Shown here: positions 9,207 to 18,604 of the stretch, piece by piece | How the letters are laid out: each line of letters begins with the position of its first letter | How positions within the stretch are numbered: position 1 is the first letter of the stretch | Made by a program: the position numbers and the translations under genes | NCBI GenBank assembly: GCA_022072445.1 | Contig: JAJVHV010000045.1 | Location: 1 to 64,000, forward strand | Reading direction: 5' to 3' | DNA length: 64,000 nt | Source: Phycisphaerae bacterium | Lineage (GTDB): Bacteria; Planctomycetota; Phycisphaerae; UBA1845; Fen-1342 | Notes under the pieces: model-generated | Database searches by the model: none | Seen by the model: only the letters and a program-made list of their open reading frames with translations | What the model was told of the DNA's origin: nothing

Positions 9207-10262
9207 ATGCTACGCGGCTTTCGACACACGCTCTTCCTCTTTCTGCAGGCCGGCATCGCCGTCAGTTGCCTGCTGGCGCTGTGGCTCGATCCGGCCGCGT
9301 GGAAGGCGACGCTGCTGTGCGCCGCGGGTGCGGTGCTGACGTCGGTGGCGTGCGAGCGGATCGCCGGACGTTACCTCACGCTGACGCTCGGCCGGCTGCG
9401 ACGGCTCGCCGACGCGATCGGCCGCGGCGACGACGTGCCGCCCATGGAGGCCCACCCGGGCGAGGACTTCTACAAGCTCGTCTCGGCCATCAACCTGGTG
9501 GCGACGCGGCTGGCCGAGGCGACGGCGGCGGAGAAGAGCCTGCAGGAGAAGCTGCGGCGCTCGGAGCGGCTGGCGTTCCTGGGCGAGCTGGCCGCCAACG
9601 TCGCGCACGAGGTCAACAACCCGCTCGACGGCGTGCAGAACTGCGCCCGCATCCTGCGGCGGTCGCTGCGCGAGCCGGAGCGCGCCGAGCAGATGCTCAC
9701 GCTGATCGACAGCGGATTGGAGCGCATCGCGGTCATTGTGCGGCGGCTGCTGACGCTGGCTCGGCAGAACACCATCCGCCCGGCGCGGGAAGACGTCGTG
9801 CCGGTCGTCGAGCGGGCGGCGGCGGCCATCGCCGAGTGGATCGGCCCGCGCGGCGTGCGCGTGTGGGTGGACAGCCCGCGCGAAACCTTTTTCGCGCACG
9901 TCGACGCACCGCTGCTCGAGCAGGTCTTCGTCAATCTGCTGCTCAATGGCGCCGACAGCATGCCGGAGGGCGGCGACATTCACGTCCGCGTCGCACGCGT
10001 CGGCGAGGGGCGCAACGCCAGCGTGCAGGTGGACGTTTCCGACCGCGGAACGGGCATCGCGGCCGAGGTGCTGCCGCACATCTTCGAGCCGTTCTTCTCC
10101 ACCAAGATCGGCGAGCGCGGAACCGGGCTGGGACTGCCCATCGCCGCACGCATCGTCGACGCGCACGGGGGAGAGATTCGACCGGTGGCACGGAGCGACG
10201 GCGGCACGACGTTTACGGTTCTGCTGCCGGAAAGCCCCGTGGGCGCACGCGCGGCGGGCTGA
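9207..10262 (+). CDS. Membrane-bound sensor histidine kinase
   Basis: A 351-residue two-component sensor. Two transmembrane helices lie near residues 8-26 and 31-48 with almost no periplasmic loop, followed by a HAMP-like linker. The dimerisation helix contains the phospho-acceptor His134 in AHEVNNPLDG, and the ATPase domain has the N box (FVNLLLNGADSM), G1 (DRGTGI), F box (FEPFFSTK) and G2 (GTGLGLPIA). The tiny external loop suggests that it senses a membrane or cytoplasmic signal. No response regulator gene is adjacent. The ATG at 9207 was chosen because the first helix begins there. Confidence 0.88.
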   Translation: MLRGFRHTLFLFLQAGIAVSCLLALWLDPAAWKATLLCAAGAVLTSVACERIAGRYLTLTLGRLRRLADAIGRGDDVPPMEAHPGEDFYKLVSAINLVATRLAEATAAEKSLQEKLRRSERLAFLGELAANVAHEVNNPLDGVQNCARILRRSLREPERAEQMLTLIDSGLERIAVIVRRLLTLARQNTIRPAREDVVPVVERAAAAIAEWIGPRGVRVWVDSPRETFFAHVDAPLLEQVFVNLLLNGADSMPEGGDIHVRVARVGEGRNASVQVDVSDRGTGIAAEVLPHIFEPFFSTKIGERGTGLGLPIAARIVDAHGGEIRPVARSDGGTTFTVLLPESPVGARAAG

Positions 10263-10634
10263 GTGCCAGACGCGTCGCACGCAACGCCGTTGGGCGAGCC
10301 CACGGTTCGGGCGCGGCGCGTGCGCAGCCCGGAAGCGCGATTGGAAAGCCGTGGGCGCGAGCGTCGTCCCGTCGCGACGCGCTCCCTGCCACTTTGACAG
10401 GCAGAGCACCCACCCGCGTCCACGAGCGAACCGTACACAACTCTTTACAATACAACGTGTTATCGTAAGTTCGCCGCACGCACTTCTGTGGCGCGCCGCA
10501 TGCATGCGGCCGGCCGGGAGCACTTCAGCTCCAGCGTGTCAGCGACCCGCGGCGGAAGGCCGCGGCGGTGTTCGAAGTCGTCGGTTGAATCGTTCACGAG
10601 GGCCCCCAAGCGGCCCTGCTCTAAGGAGTTTTCG
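10263..10634. other. Leader region upstream of groEL
   Basis: These 372 bp hold no supported gene. An AT-rich patch near 10437-10470 (TTTACAATACAACG...) is the most promoter-like part, but no well-spaced hexamer pair is convincing. I looked for the CIRCE heat-shock operator (TTAGCACTC, 9 nt, GAGTGCTAA) and did not find it. Confidence 0.4.
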
Positions 10635-12296
10635 ATGGCTGCCAAGCAGATTGCGTTCGACATGGAAGCTCGCGAGGCCATTCGCCGCGGCGTGCATCAG
10701 CTCGCCCGTGCCGTCAAGGTCACACTCGGCCCCTGCGGCCGCAACGTTGTCATCGAAAAGTCGTTCGGTTCGCCGACCGTCACTAAGGACGGGGTCACCG
10801 TCGCGAAGGAAGTCGAGCTCGAAGATCCCTACGAGCACATGGGCGCCCAGATGGTCAAGGAGGTCGCCAGCAAGACGTCGACCGTGGCCGGCGACGGCAC
10901 AACCACCGCCACCATTTACGCCGAAGCGATCTACGACGAAGGTCTCAAGAACGTCGCCGCCGGCAGCAACGCGATGGAGCTGAAGCGCGGCATCGAGCTG
11001 GCGGTCGAAGCGGTGATCGGCGAGTTGAAGAACCAGTCGGTCAAGGTCAAGGACTCGACGCAGATCGCGCAGGTCGGCACGTGCGCGGCGAACCAGGACA
11101 GCGAGATCGGCAAGAAGATCGCCGAGGCGATGGAGAAGGTCGGCAAGGACGGGGTCATCACGGTCGAAGAGGGCAAGAGCCTCGAGACGACGGTCGACGT
11201 CGTCGAGGGCATGCAGTTCGACAAGGGCTACATCAGCCCGCACTTCATCAACAAGCCCGAGAACATGGAGTGCGTGCTCGAGGACGCCTATGTGCTCGTG
11301 CACGAGAAGAAGATCGGCTCGGTCAAGGATCTGCTCCCGCTGCTCGAGAAGGTCGCCAAGGCCGGCCGGCCGCTGCTGGTCATCAGCGAAGACGTCGAGG
11401 GCGAGGCGCTGGCCACGCTGGTGCTCAACAAGCTGCGCGGCATCCTGCAGTGCTGCGCCGTCAAGGCGCCGGGCTTCGGCGACCGCCGCAAGGCCATGAT
11501 GGAGGACATCGCGATCCTGACGGGCGGCAAGGCGATTTTCGAGGACCTGGGCATCAAGCTGGAGAACATCGAGCTGAACGACCTGGGCCGCTGCAAGCGC
11601 GTCGTGGTCGAGAAGGAGAATTGCACGCTGATCGAGGGCGTGGGCAAGAGCGACGCCGTCAAGGGCCGCATCGAGGCGATCAAGCGCGAGATCGACATCA
11701 CCACCAGCGACTATGACCGCGAGAAGCTCGAGGAGCGGCTGGCGAAGCTGAGCGGCGGCGTGGCGCAGATCAACGTCGGCGCCGCGACGGAAGTCGAGAT
11801 GAAGGAAAAGAAGGCCCGCGTCGAGGACGCGCTGCACGCCTGCCGCGCCGCGGTGGAAGAGGGCATCCTGCCCGGCGGAGGCGTCTCGGTGCTGCGCTGC
11901 GAGACGGCGCTCGACGCCGCCGTAAAGAAGGCCAAGGGCGATCAGAAGATCGGCGTGGACATCGTGCGGCGGGCGTTGCGTGCTCCGATCAAGCAGATCG
12001 CGGAGAACGGCGGGGTGGACGGGTCGATCGTGTGGCAGAAGGTGAGCGAGGGCAAGGGCAACTTCGGCTACAACGCGCTGACGGATGAGTATGGCGACCT
12101 GGTGAAGATGGGCGTGATCGTGCCGACGAAGGTCGAGCGCGTGGCGCTGCAGAACGCGGCGAGCATCGCCGGCCTGCTGCTGACGACGGATGCGATCGTG
12201 AGCGAGATCAAGGAAAAGGACGACAAGAAGGCCGGCGGCGGCGGCATGCCTGGCGGCGGCATGGGCGGGATGGGCGGCATGGGCGGGATGATGTAA
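10635..12296 (+). CDS. groL: Chaperonin GroEL (Cpn60), without adjacent groES
   Basis: A 553-residue group I chaperonin subunit, which forms ATP-driven double rings that refold proteins in the cytoplasm. Hallmarks are [19 protein letters not shown] at the N-terminus, the nucleotide motif [19 protein letters not shown] near residue 415, and a Gly/Met tail ([10 protein letters not shown]). AGGAG precedes the ATG at 10635. No groES lies within the window, and CIRCE is absent upstream. Planctomycetes commonly carry several groEL copies, so this could be a secondary copy with its own regulation; that is inference. Synthetic-looking repeats follow immediately downstream. Confidence 0.93.
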   Translation: MAAKQIAFDMEAREAIRRGVHQLARAVKVTLGPCGRNVVIEKSFGSPTVTKDGVTVAKEVELEDPYEHMGAQMVKEVASKTSTVAGDGTTTATIYAEAIYDEGLKNVAAGSNAMELKRGIELAVEAVIGELKNQSVKVKDSTQIAQVGTCAANQDSEIGKKIAEAMEKVGKDGVITVEEGKSLETTVDVVEGMQFDKGYISPHFINKPENMECVLEDAYVLVHEKKIGSVKDLLPLLEKVAKAGRPLLVISEDVEGEALATLVLNKLRGILQCCAVKAPGFGDRRKAMMEDIAILTGGKAIFEDLGIKLENIELNDLGRCKRVVVEKENCTLIEGVGKSDAVKGRIEAIKREIDITTSDYDREKLEERLAKLSGGVAQINVGAATEVEMKEKKARVEDALHACRAAVEEGILPGGGVSVLRCETALDAAVKKAKGDQKIGVDIVRRALRAPIKQIAENGGVDGSIVWQKVSEGKGNFGYNALTDEYGDLVKMGVIVPTKVERVALQNAASIAGLLLTTDAIVSEIKEKDDKKAGGGGMPGGGMGGMGGMGGMM

Positions 12297-12321
12297 GGCA
12301 GGTCAAGCGATTGGCCTTCTC

Positions 12322-12778
12322 ATCCGAGCCCCGACCGTAAGGGAGGGGTTTCGTGGCCCAGCATGCGCTGCAACTGATCAGAGCCGCGCCCAGTGCAACC
12401 GAACGTTCGAGCCTTGTAGGGTACGTCCCTCGACGCACCACACGGCGCTCGCCGCCGATACGTGTTGCTGTAGGCGTGGTCCTTCGTCACAGCAGACCAT
12501 CCGCGTTCAACGGCGGTGCGGTGCATCAGGGATGCACCTTACCTCTCTAATCCGAGCCCCGACCGTCAGGGAGGGGTTTCGTGGCCAGCACGCGCCGCAA
12601 CCGATCAGAGCCGCGCCCAGTGCAACCGAACGTTCGAGCCTTGTCGGGTGCGTCCCTCGACGCACCACACGGCGCTTGCCGCCGATACGTGTTGATGTGA
12701 GGCGTGGTCCTTCGTCACAGCAACACCATCCGCGTTCAACGGCGGTGCGGTGCATCAGGGATGCACCCTACGTCTCTC
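12322..12778. repeat. Tandem duplication of a 228-bp composite repeat
   Basis: Two diverged direct copies, 12322-12549 and 12550-12778, each begin ATCCGAGCCCCGACCGT and end with a hairpin. Each unit contains two palindromes: GGTGCGTC-CCTC-GACGCACC (perfect in copy 2, one mismatch in copy 1) and GGTGCATC-AGG-GATGCACC. Both copies carry scattered substitutions and small indels, so the duplication is not recent. No protein family is visible in any frame. Confidence 0.88.
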
Positions 12779-12808
12779 GCCCTTGCATCCGCGCGTCCGG
12801 CGCCCATC

Positions 12809-13267
12809 ATGCCACGCATGGACGACGCATTGGCTCAGTTCCTCGCCGCTCGCGACGTGCCCTGCCCGGGCTGCGGCTACAACCTGCGCGGCCTGACCGC
12901 GCCGCGCTGCCCCGAGTGCGCCCAGGAACTCACGCTCCGCGTCAATCTGCAGGAACCGCGGCTGGCCGGCTTCATTGCCGGCCTGGTCGCGCTCGCCGCC
13001 GGAACCGGCTTCAGCGGCCTGCTGCTGATCTACGGCTGCGTCCGCCTGCTGGTCGAGCGCGGGTTGCCGGCGGGGCGCGCGTGGCTGCACCCGTTTCTCT
13101 ACGTCACGTTTGCCGGGCTGGTGATCGAAGGCGCCTGCCTGCTTGCCTGGATCGCCCTGCGCCCGCGCATCCGCCGCGCCCGCCGCGCCTGGCGCGTCAC
13201 GCTGATCATCGCGTGCTGGCTGCTCACGCTTGTGAACCTGTGCTGCTTCGTCGGCGCCATCCGCTGA
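12809..13267 (+). CDS. Zinc-ribbon membrane protein, hypothetical
   Basis: A protein of about 152 residues with an N-terminal four-cysteine zinc ribbon (CPGCGYNLRG...CPEC, roughly residues 18-40), followed by three probable transmembrane segments. This layout is frequent in Phycisphaerae and of unknown function; a similar protein is encoded at 14581. Two ATG codons (12809 and 12818) are possible starts, and neither has a strong ribosome-binding site. The repeat array ends about 30 bp upstream. Confidence 0.7.
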   Translation: MPRMDDALAQFLAARDVPCPGCGYNLRGLTAPRCPECAQELTLRVNLQEPRLAGFIAGLVALAAGTGFSGLLLIYGCVRLLVERGLPAGRAWLHPFLYVTFAGLVIEGACLLAWIALRPRIRRARRAWRVTLIIACWLLTLVNLCCFVGAIR

Positions 13268-13342
13268 GTCTCGGGCCGCGTTTCTCGTCAGATGTGGCCT
13301 GACATTTCCGGGCCGACGCGAACAGCCACCGACAAAGCACCC

Positions 13343-13491
13343 GCATGCTCACGCCTGACGGCGAGAGCATGGCAGCCAACGTCCGCACCCAACTTGCGGC
13401 ATGCTCACGCCTGGCGGCGAGAGCATGGCAGCCAACGTCCGCACCCAACTTGCGGCATGCTCACGCCTGGCGGCGAGAGCATGGCAGCCAT
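13343..13491. repeat. 56-bp tandem repeat, 2.7 copies
   Basis: Units start at 13343, 13399 and 13455, an exact 56-bp period, with the third cut short at about 13491. Each contains GCATGCTC and GAGCATGGC as arms of a stem-loop around a GC-rich centre. Copies differ by single bases. The array sits between the zinc-ribbon gene and the TerC gene, and the TerC ribosome-binding site follows within 60 bp. Confidence 0.9.
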
Positions 13492-13551
13492 GCCACACGC
13501 GTCACGTGCCGTCGGTTTGCAAGCGGCGCTGCGCTCCGCTAAAGAGGCGAC

Positions 13552-14544
13552 ATGCAGACGCACCCCGGATGGTGGATCGGATTTGCCGCGTTCGTGCTGA
13601 CGATGCTGGCGCTCGACCTGGGCGTCTTTCGGCGGCGGGCGCACTCGGTGCATTTTCGCGAGGCGCTCACCTGGGTCGGCGTGTGGGTGGCGCTGGCGAT
13701 GGTGTTCAACGCCGGGATTTACCTGGGCTGGTTCGGCGGATACGCGGCGGCGGAGCGCGGGATCAAGGCGAAGGAGTTTCTGGCGGGCTATCTATTGGAA
13801 GAGTCGCTGAGCGTCGACAACATCTTCGTCTTCCTGATGCTGTTCACGTACTTCAAGGTGTCGCCGGCGTTTCAGCACAAGGTGCTCTTCTGGGGCATTC
13901 TGGGGGCGCTGGTGATGCGGGCGGCGTTCATCTTCGCCGGCGTCGAGCTGATCCACCGCTTTTCCTGGATGATCTACGTCTTCGGCGGCTTTCTGGTGAT
14001 CACGGGCGTCAAGATGGCGCTCTCGAGCGAGAAGCAGATCGACCCGGAGCGCAACCCGGTGCTGCGGCTTTTCCGGCGGCTGATGCCGGTCACGGATGTC
14101 TATCACGAGAGCCGTTTTTTCGTGCGCATCGACCATCGGCTCTTCGCGACGCCGCTGTTCGTCGTGCTGCTGCTGGTGGAGACGACGGACGTGATCTTCG
14201 CGTTCGACTCGATCCCTGCGGTGATCGCGGTGACGCACGATCCGTTCATCGTGTACACGTCGAATGTGTTTGCGATTCTCGGCCTGCGGTCGCTCTACTT
14301 CGCGGTCTCGGGCGTGATGGATCTGTTTCATTACCTGGTGTACGGCCTGTCGCTGGTGCTGATCTTCATCGGCGTGAAGATGCTGATCGCCGACGTGTAC
14401 AAGATTCCGATCGAATACTCGCTGCTGGCGATTGCGGTCGTGCTGACGGCCTCGATCGTGGCGTCGCTGCTGCGGCCGAGGCGCGGCGTGCCGGGCATGC
14501 CGGCCGCGGTGCTGCCGCGCGGCGATCCGGACCGCGTCAACTGA
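13552..14544 (+). CDS. TerC family integral membrane protein
   Basis: A 330-residue TerC/Alx-type protein with about eight to nine transmembrane helices. Diagnostic blocks are LEESLSVDNIFVFLMLFTYF and VETTDVIFAFDSIPAVIAVT; the acidic residues buried in these helices are typical of the family. Established members include TerC of tellurite resistance operons and Alx, and family members are linked to manganese export and to metal loading of secreted proteins. AGAGG precedes the ATG at 13552. No ter operon accompanies it, so a general metal-handling role is more likely than tellurite resistance. Confidence 0.88.
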   Translation: MQTHPGWWIGFAAFVLTMLALDLGVFRRRAHSVHFREALTWVGVWVALAMVFNAGIYLGWFGGYAAAERGIKAKEFLAGYLLEESLSVDNIFVFLMLFTYFKVSPAFQHKVLFWGILGALVMRAAFIFAGVELIHRFSWMIYVFGGFLVITGVKMALSSEKQIDPERNPVLRLFRRLMPVTDVYHESRFFVRIDHRLFATPLFVVLLLVETTDVIFAFDSIPAVIAVTHDPFIVYTSNVFAILGLRSLYFAVSGVMDLFHYLVYGLSLVLIFIGVKMLIADVYKIPIEYSLLAIAVVLTASIVASLLRPRRGVPGMPAAVLPRGDPDRVN

Positions 14545-14580
14545 GCCAGTCGGCCTGAGGGCCGGCACGGGGCGCCCCGC

Positions 14581-15432
14581 GTGAACCCGATCCAACCGGA
14601 CGCGCCGTTCGAAGCCGAGCCGGTCCTTCCTGCCATCACCGACGAGATTTTCTGTCCGGCGTGCGGCTACAACCTGCTGGGGCTGATGAGCCCGCGCTGT
14701 CCGGAGTGCGGCCGGCCGGTCGACGCTCTCCGCGACGCGGAGCCGCGGCTGCCATGGGCGCGCGACGACGGGTCGCGTTTTGTGGCGTTCTGGAAGACCG
14801 TCCTGTTTGTGACGTTTCGCAGCGAAGATTTCAGCGTCGAGATCTGCCGGCCGGTGGACGAGCGCCGCGCGCATGCGTTCCGCCGGCGGATCGTGTGGTG
14901 CATCTGGATCACGATGCTGACGCCGGTCGGGTTCATCGCGTGGTTCTCGCCGGGCGAGCTGGCCGCGGGCATGGAGCGGCTGGGGCTGCCGGTGGCGGTT
15001 GCCTCGGCGATGGCGTGGCTGGCGGGGGCATATCTGCTGGCGGCCGTACCGGAGTACATCGTCGCGCACCGCGACGCGCCGCTGGTGCGGCGACATCGCG
15101 CGGCGCTGCTGACGAGTTACGCGACGGCGCCGCTGGTGTGGCTGCTGCCGTGCCCGCTGTTCGGGTTCGCGGCGGCGATGCTCTGGAATCGCCGGGGCGT
15201 GCCGTGGGACATCCTGCTGTGGTTGCTGGCGGCGTTCGTGCCACTGGCGGTCGGGGCGATCACGCTGATCGACGTGGTGCGACTGGTGCGGCGGATGTTC
15301 CGCGAAGTCGGGCCGGTGACGTGGATTACGTGCAAGGTGATCGCGACGTGGGTGTTGGTGGCGGTGCTGATGTTCGTGCTGCTGCCGGCGAGTTTTCTGC
15401 TGATTGCGGTGGTGGTTTGGTCGGTGCGGTAG
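14581..15432 (+). CDS. Zinc-ribbon multi-pass membrane protein, hypothetical
   Basis: A 283-residue protein with an N-terminal zinc ribbon (CPACGYNLLG...CPECG, about residues 22-45), then a cytoplasmic linker and about five transmembrane helices. The architecture repeats that at 12809 and is typical of Phycisphaerae; the membrane part recalls the Yip1/YIF1-like superfamily, though weakly. Translation starts at GTG 14581. It follows the TerC gene by 36 bp on the same strand, so the two may be co-transcribed. Function unknown. Confidence 0.72.
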   Translation: MNPIQPDAPFEAEPVLPAITDEIFCPACGYNLLGLMSPRCPECGRPVDALRDAEPRLPWARDDGSRFVAFWKTVLFVTFRSEDFSVEICRPVDERRAHAFRRRIVWCIWITMLTPVGFIAWFSPGELAAGMERLGLPVAVASAMAWLAGAYLLAAVPEYIVAHRDAPLVRRHRAALLTSYATAPLVWLLPCPLFGFAAAMLWNRRGVPWDILLWLLAAFVPLAVGAITLIDVVRLVRRMFREVGPVTWITCKVIATWVLVAVLMFVLLPASFLLIAVVVWSVR

Positions 15433-15511
15433 TGGGTTCGGGGTTCAGGGGTCCGCGGTTCAGGAGTTTGGGAGCACAGCTCCGCTGGGTGTGCTCGCGC
15501 GGGGCGATCAC

Positions 15512-17068
15512 TCAGGGCGACGGAGTTTTGCCGGCCGGCTGGGTGCTGGGGCGCTGGTCGTCGAGGAAGTAGACCAGGTCGAGCCGGTCCGGGTCTACGC
15601 TGCCGCTCTCACGCCACGTGAAGTCGCCGCCGTCGTCCCCGCCGTCCGGGCCGAGGGAATAGAGGCGCGGCTTCGGGTCCGCCGGAAGGTAGCCGAGCAG
15701 CTCCCCGTCCGGGGCAAACGGGTCGCGCGGCGGCTCGGACAGATACTCGGGGACGAGTTCGGCAAGCGAAGCGGGCCGTGTGCCGTGGTCGAGCTCGAAG
15801 AGGCGGATGGCCAGCGCCGTGGCCGCCATGCGCCGCTCGGCGCGGCAGCGGAAGCTGAGCGTCAGCGCGCGGTCGTAGCTGGCTTCGAGCATGCGCGAGA
15901 GGGCTCGCGTCGCACCGGCCGCGATGGACGTTGTGCCAGGTGCGGTTGGGATGACGTCGATGCGGGCCATCGTTCTCCGCGCTTCGGGGAAGCTGGGCGC
16001 CATCCCAGCGCGCAGCACGAGCGAGGCGTTCCCGATCATCCGCGCGCCATCCAGCTCGAACATGGGCCGGAACACGAAGCGGAGGACGCGGGAGGAAAGG
16101 GCCATGCCGCCGGGCGCGCCGATGGCCCAGGCGGGCATCGTGCCGTCGACGACGCCGCGCACGGTGTCGGCGTGCATGGCGCGTTCGGCAGACATGGCCC
16201 GCTGCCAGCCGGCGCGGATCGGCGCGTCGTCGAGCAACTCGCGAGTCAGTTCGAGGACGGCGGCGCGCGACGCCGCACGGGCGACGCCGGCGCTGGCGGC
16301 CTGCGTCTCCCCCGCCCGGGTCGCGACGTGCGGCTCGTCGGGCGCAACGCACAGTTCGGGGATGAGCGCTTCGAGCAGACTATTGGTGAGCAGCGAATGG
16401 ACGGCGACGGCGACCAGATGCGTGATGGCGACGCTGGTGCGCGGTTCGTCGACTCGGCGGGCGAGCCGCGCCAAATCCAGCGCGATCTGCACCGCTTCGG
16501 CGTGATCGCCGCGCTGCGCGGCGACGCGCGCCGCCACGACGCCGAGCTTTGCGAGACGACGCTGGCCCGAAAGCTGCGGGAGCAGGACGTTGATCATGGG
16601 GCTGGCGAATTGGACGCCCCAATCGACCTCGCTGATGCCGCGTGCCGAGCGCAGCAGAGCGAGCGCTTTGGGGTTGTCGTCGACGAGCTTTCCGGCCAGC
16701 GCGGGATCGATGGCGGTCCGGCCGAGGGCGGCGTCGAGCGCGTCGGTCGGGTTGCCCTGCGCGTCGCGGTAGTTTGTGGGGGCATGGATGGCCGCGACGG
16801 CGTTTTCATAGGCGAAGGCGGCGTTTTCGAAGTCGCGCAGCGCGGTGCTCGGGTTGAAGTCGGCGGGCAGCAGCGGTTCGCCCGCGGCGCGGAGGCGGGC
16901 GAGTTCGCCGGCCAGGCGCGCCCGGCTGTAGCCGCGCCAGACCACGATCATCAGCACGATCGCGACGACGTACGCCGTCGTGCCAAACGCGAAGAGGCGC
17001 AGTCGGCGGCGGCGACGGGCCTCGAAGGCTTCGGCGGCGTCGTGGCTGGCCTGGGTGACGTCGGACAT
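15512..17068 (-). CDS. Membrane-anchored hypothetical protein with pseudopilin-like tail
   Basis: A 518-residue protein with one transmembrane helix near residues 26-44 and a long, mainly alpha-helical Ala/Arg-rich body facing the periplasm. The last 80 residues (PASLAELVPEYLSEPPRDPF...YSLGPDGGDDGGD) resemble the calcium-loop end of GspG-type pseudopilins, a combination seen in planctomycete proteins. I cannot name a function. It lies 21 bp downstream of the BMP-like gene and is probably in the same transcript. It converges on the zinc-ribbon gene. Confidence 0.7.
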   Translation of the reverse strand: MSDVTQASHDAAEAFEARRRRRLRLFAFGTTAYVVAIVLMIVVWRGYSRARLAGELARLRAAGEPLLPADFNPSTALRDFENAAFAYENAVAAIHAPTNYRDAQGNPTDALDAALGRTAIDPALAGKLVDDNPKALALLRSARGISEVDWGVQFASPMINVLLPQLSGQRRLAKLGVVAARVAAQRGDHAEAVQIALDLARLARRVDEPRTSVAITHLVAVAVHSLLTNSLLEALIPELCVAPDEPHVATRAGETQAASAGVARAASRAAVLELTRELLDDAPIRAGWQRAMSAERAMHADTVRGVVDGTMPAWAIGAPGGMALSSRVLRFVFRPMFELDGARMIGNASLVLRAGMAPSFPEARRTMARIDVIPTAPGTTSIAAGATRALSRMLEASYDRALTLSFRCRAERRMAATALAIRLFELDHGTRPASLAELVPEYLSEPPRDPFAPDGELLGYLPADPKPRLYSLGPDGGDDGGDFTWRESGSVDPDRLDLVYFLDDQRPSTQPAGKTPSP

Positions 17069-17089
17069 CGGTCCGCTCGCGGGTCGTGC

Positions 17090-18040
17090 TTACGGTTTCA
17101 GGACGTCGCGCTTGCCGGCGATGATCTCGGCGCGAGCCTTCTCGACTTCTTCCAGCACTCCGGCCGGCCAGCGGTCTTTCCACTTCGGGTTCAGCACCAG
17201 CTCGACGCCGCCGGACGCAAGGTCGTGCACATACGCTTTGTGCTCGAAGCGTTTGTCGCGGACGAGCTCGGCGGCCTGGCGCAGGGCGCGTTTCATGTTG
17301 ATGGCGGCGCTGGCCGGCACGACGTCGGGCGCCAGGCCGCTCTGATCGCTGTTGCAGCCGAAGGCGGGCAGGCTGCCGGCGGCGTCGAAGATGCCGGCGG
17401 CGGCGGCGTCGGTGTTCTGGAACAGGACGCGCACGCGGAAGGTGTCGATCAGCGATCGCGCGGTCTGGCGGGCCTTGGCGACGTCGTCCCAGCTTCCGAC
17501 GTACTGGTAATGCGCGACGTAGTCGGGCTTAACGGCGTGCAGGCCGTTGACGAAGGCGTCGAGGGTGTACTTGACGGTGCGGAAATTCTGCGCGCCGATC
17601 ACGCCGGCCGGCCCCTCAGGCGCGATGCGGGCAGCGAGGATGCCGCACAGATAGGTCGCCTGCCAGAGCTGGAAGTCGAGCGTGGCGATTCCGTCGCCGC
17701 CCTCGCTCGAGCCGGTGACCAGGATCGAGCGGCCGGGGAACTGTCGCGCGACCTCGCGGGCGGCCTTGGCGTACTCTCCGCCGTGGCAGATGATCAGGTC
17801 GTAGCCTTGCGAGGCGTAGTCGCGCAGGTCGCTGCGGAAGCTGCTGGCGTCGCGGACGTTGGTGTGGCTGACGGCGGCGAGCCCGTCGGCTTCGAGCGCC
17901 TTGGCGGCCTCGAAGGCGAGCTGGTTCCAGCCGCCATCGTTCTCGCGTCCGGGCAGCAGCAGGGCGACGCGGAGCGGGCCGGGGGTGGGTGCGGCCAGAA
18001 CGAGGGTGTTGATGAGGTAGAAAGCGATCGTGGCGTTCAC
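17090..18040 (-). CDS. BMP family substrate-binding protein
   Basis: A 316-residue member of the basic membrane protein (BmpA/Med) family of periplasmic binding proteins, which usually bind nucleosides for ABC importers. Evidence includes RVALLLPGRENDGGWNQLAFEAAKAL, matching the N-terminal GxxxDxxxN region, the G(G/S)SSEGGDGIATLDF strand, WQATYLCGILAA and a C-terminal NPKWKDRWP segment. A signal peptide occupies the first 17 residues or so. The GTG at 18040 has AGGAGG six bases upstream. No ABC permease or ATPase follows, so it may work alone, with distant partners or as a sensor. Confidence 0.8.
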   Translation of the reverse strand: MNATIAFYLINTLVLAAPTPGPLRVALLLPGRENDGGWNQLAFEAAKALEADGLAAVSHTNVRDASSFRSDLRDYASQGYDLIICHGGEYAKAAREVARQFPGRSILVTGSSEGGDGIATLDFQLWQATYLCGILAARIAPEGPAGVIGAQNFRTVKYTLDAFVNGLHAVKPDYVAHYQYVGSWDDVAKARQTARSLIDTFRVRVLFQNTDAAAAGIFDAAGSLPAFGCNSDQSGLAPDVVPASAAINMKRALRQAAELVRDKRFEHKAYVHDLASGGVELVLNPKWKDRWPAGVLEEVEKARAEIIAGKRDVLKP

Positions 18041-18129
18041 GTGCGGCCTCCTGGAAGCGGGGAGCGCTGCTCAGCGCGGACGACGCACCGGCCGTGGGCG
18101 TCACGAGGATTGTAGCCGAGCGGGAGGGT

Positions 18130-18535
18130 GAGGAATGCAGAATGAAGAATGCAGAATGCAGGATGCAGGATGCAGGATGCAGGATGCAGAAACGCTGTGC
18201 TCGCAGCCCCGCCCTTGCACCGCTGCGGCGGCGAAGAAATCGCTTCTGCATTCTGCATTCTTCATTCTGCATTCACAGCACAGCCGGGGCGGCTGTGCCA
18301 CATGGCGCCTCTGCACCGCTGCGGCGGCGAAGAAATCGCTTCTGCATTCTGCATTCTTCATTCTGCATTCACAGCACAGCCGGGGCGGCTGTGCCACATG
18401 GCGCCTCTGCACCGCTGCGGCGGCGAAGAAGTCGCTTCTGCATTCTGCATTCTTCATTCTGCATTCACAGCACAGCCGGGGCGGCTGTGCCACATTCTGC
18501 CCGCACAGCCGAGGGCGGCTGTGCCACACTCTGCG
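18130..18535. repeat. 96-bp tandem repeat array with GCAGAAT and palindromic modules
   Basis: The array opens with GCAGGAT/GCAGAAT microrepeats (18135-18190). Three units of exactly 96 bp follow (from 18215, 18311 and 18407). Each unit joins a GC-rich stretch, an ATTCTGCATTC tract and the CACAGCC...GGCTGTG palindrome also found inside ubiD. One more palindrome follows near 18508. The GCAGAAT tract at the front is the reverse complement of the tract in the units, so the region can fold back on itself. The 564-bp gap holds no supported gene. Confidence 0.9.
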
Positions 18536-18604
18536 GCGCCGGTAAGATGGCGGGCTGTGGACCGGCGGGTTTGCGACGGTCCCGGAAAACTGAGGGTGAG
18601 ACCC

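Noticed and set aside
10500-10634. N-terminal extension of GroEL
   Set aside because: The family start MAAKQIAFD follows a clear AGGAG site at 10635.
15404-18115. A 903-codon open frame on the plus strand
   Set aside because: It runs antisense to two well-supported genes, has low-complexity Arg/Gly/Val composition and no family signal; GC-rich DNA often leaves such frames open.
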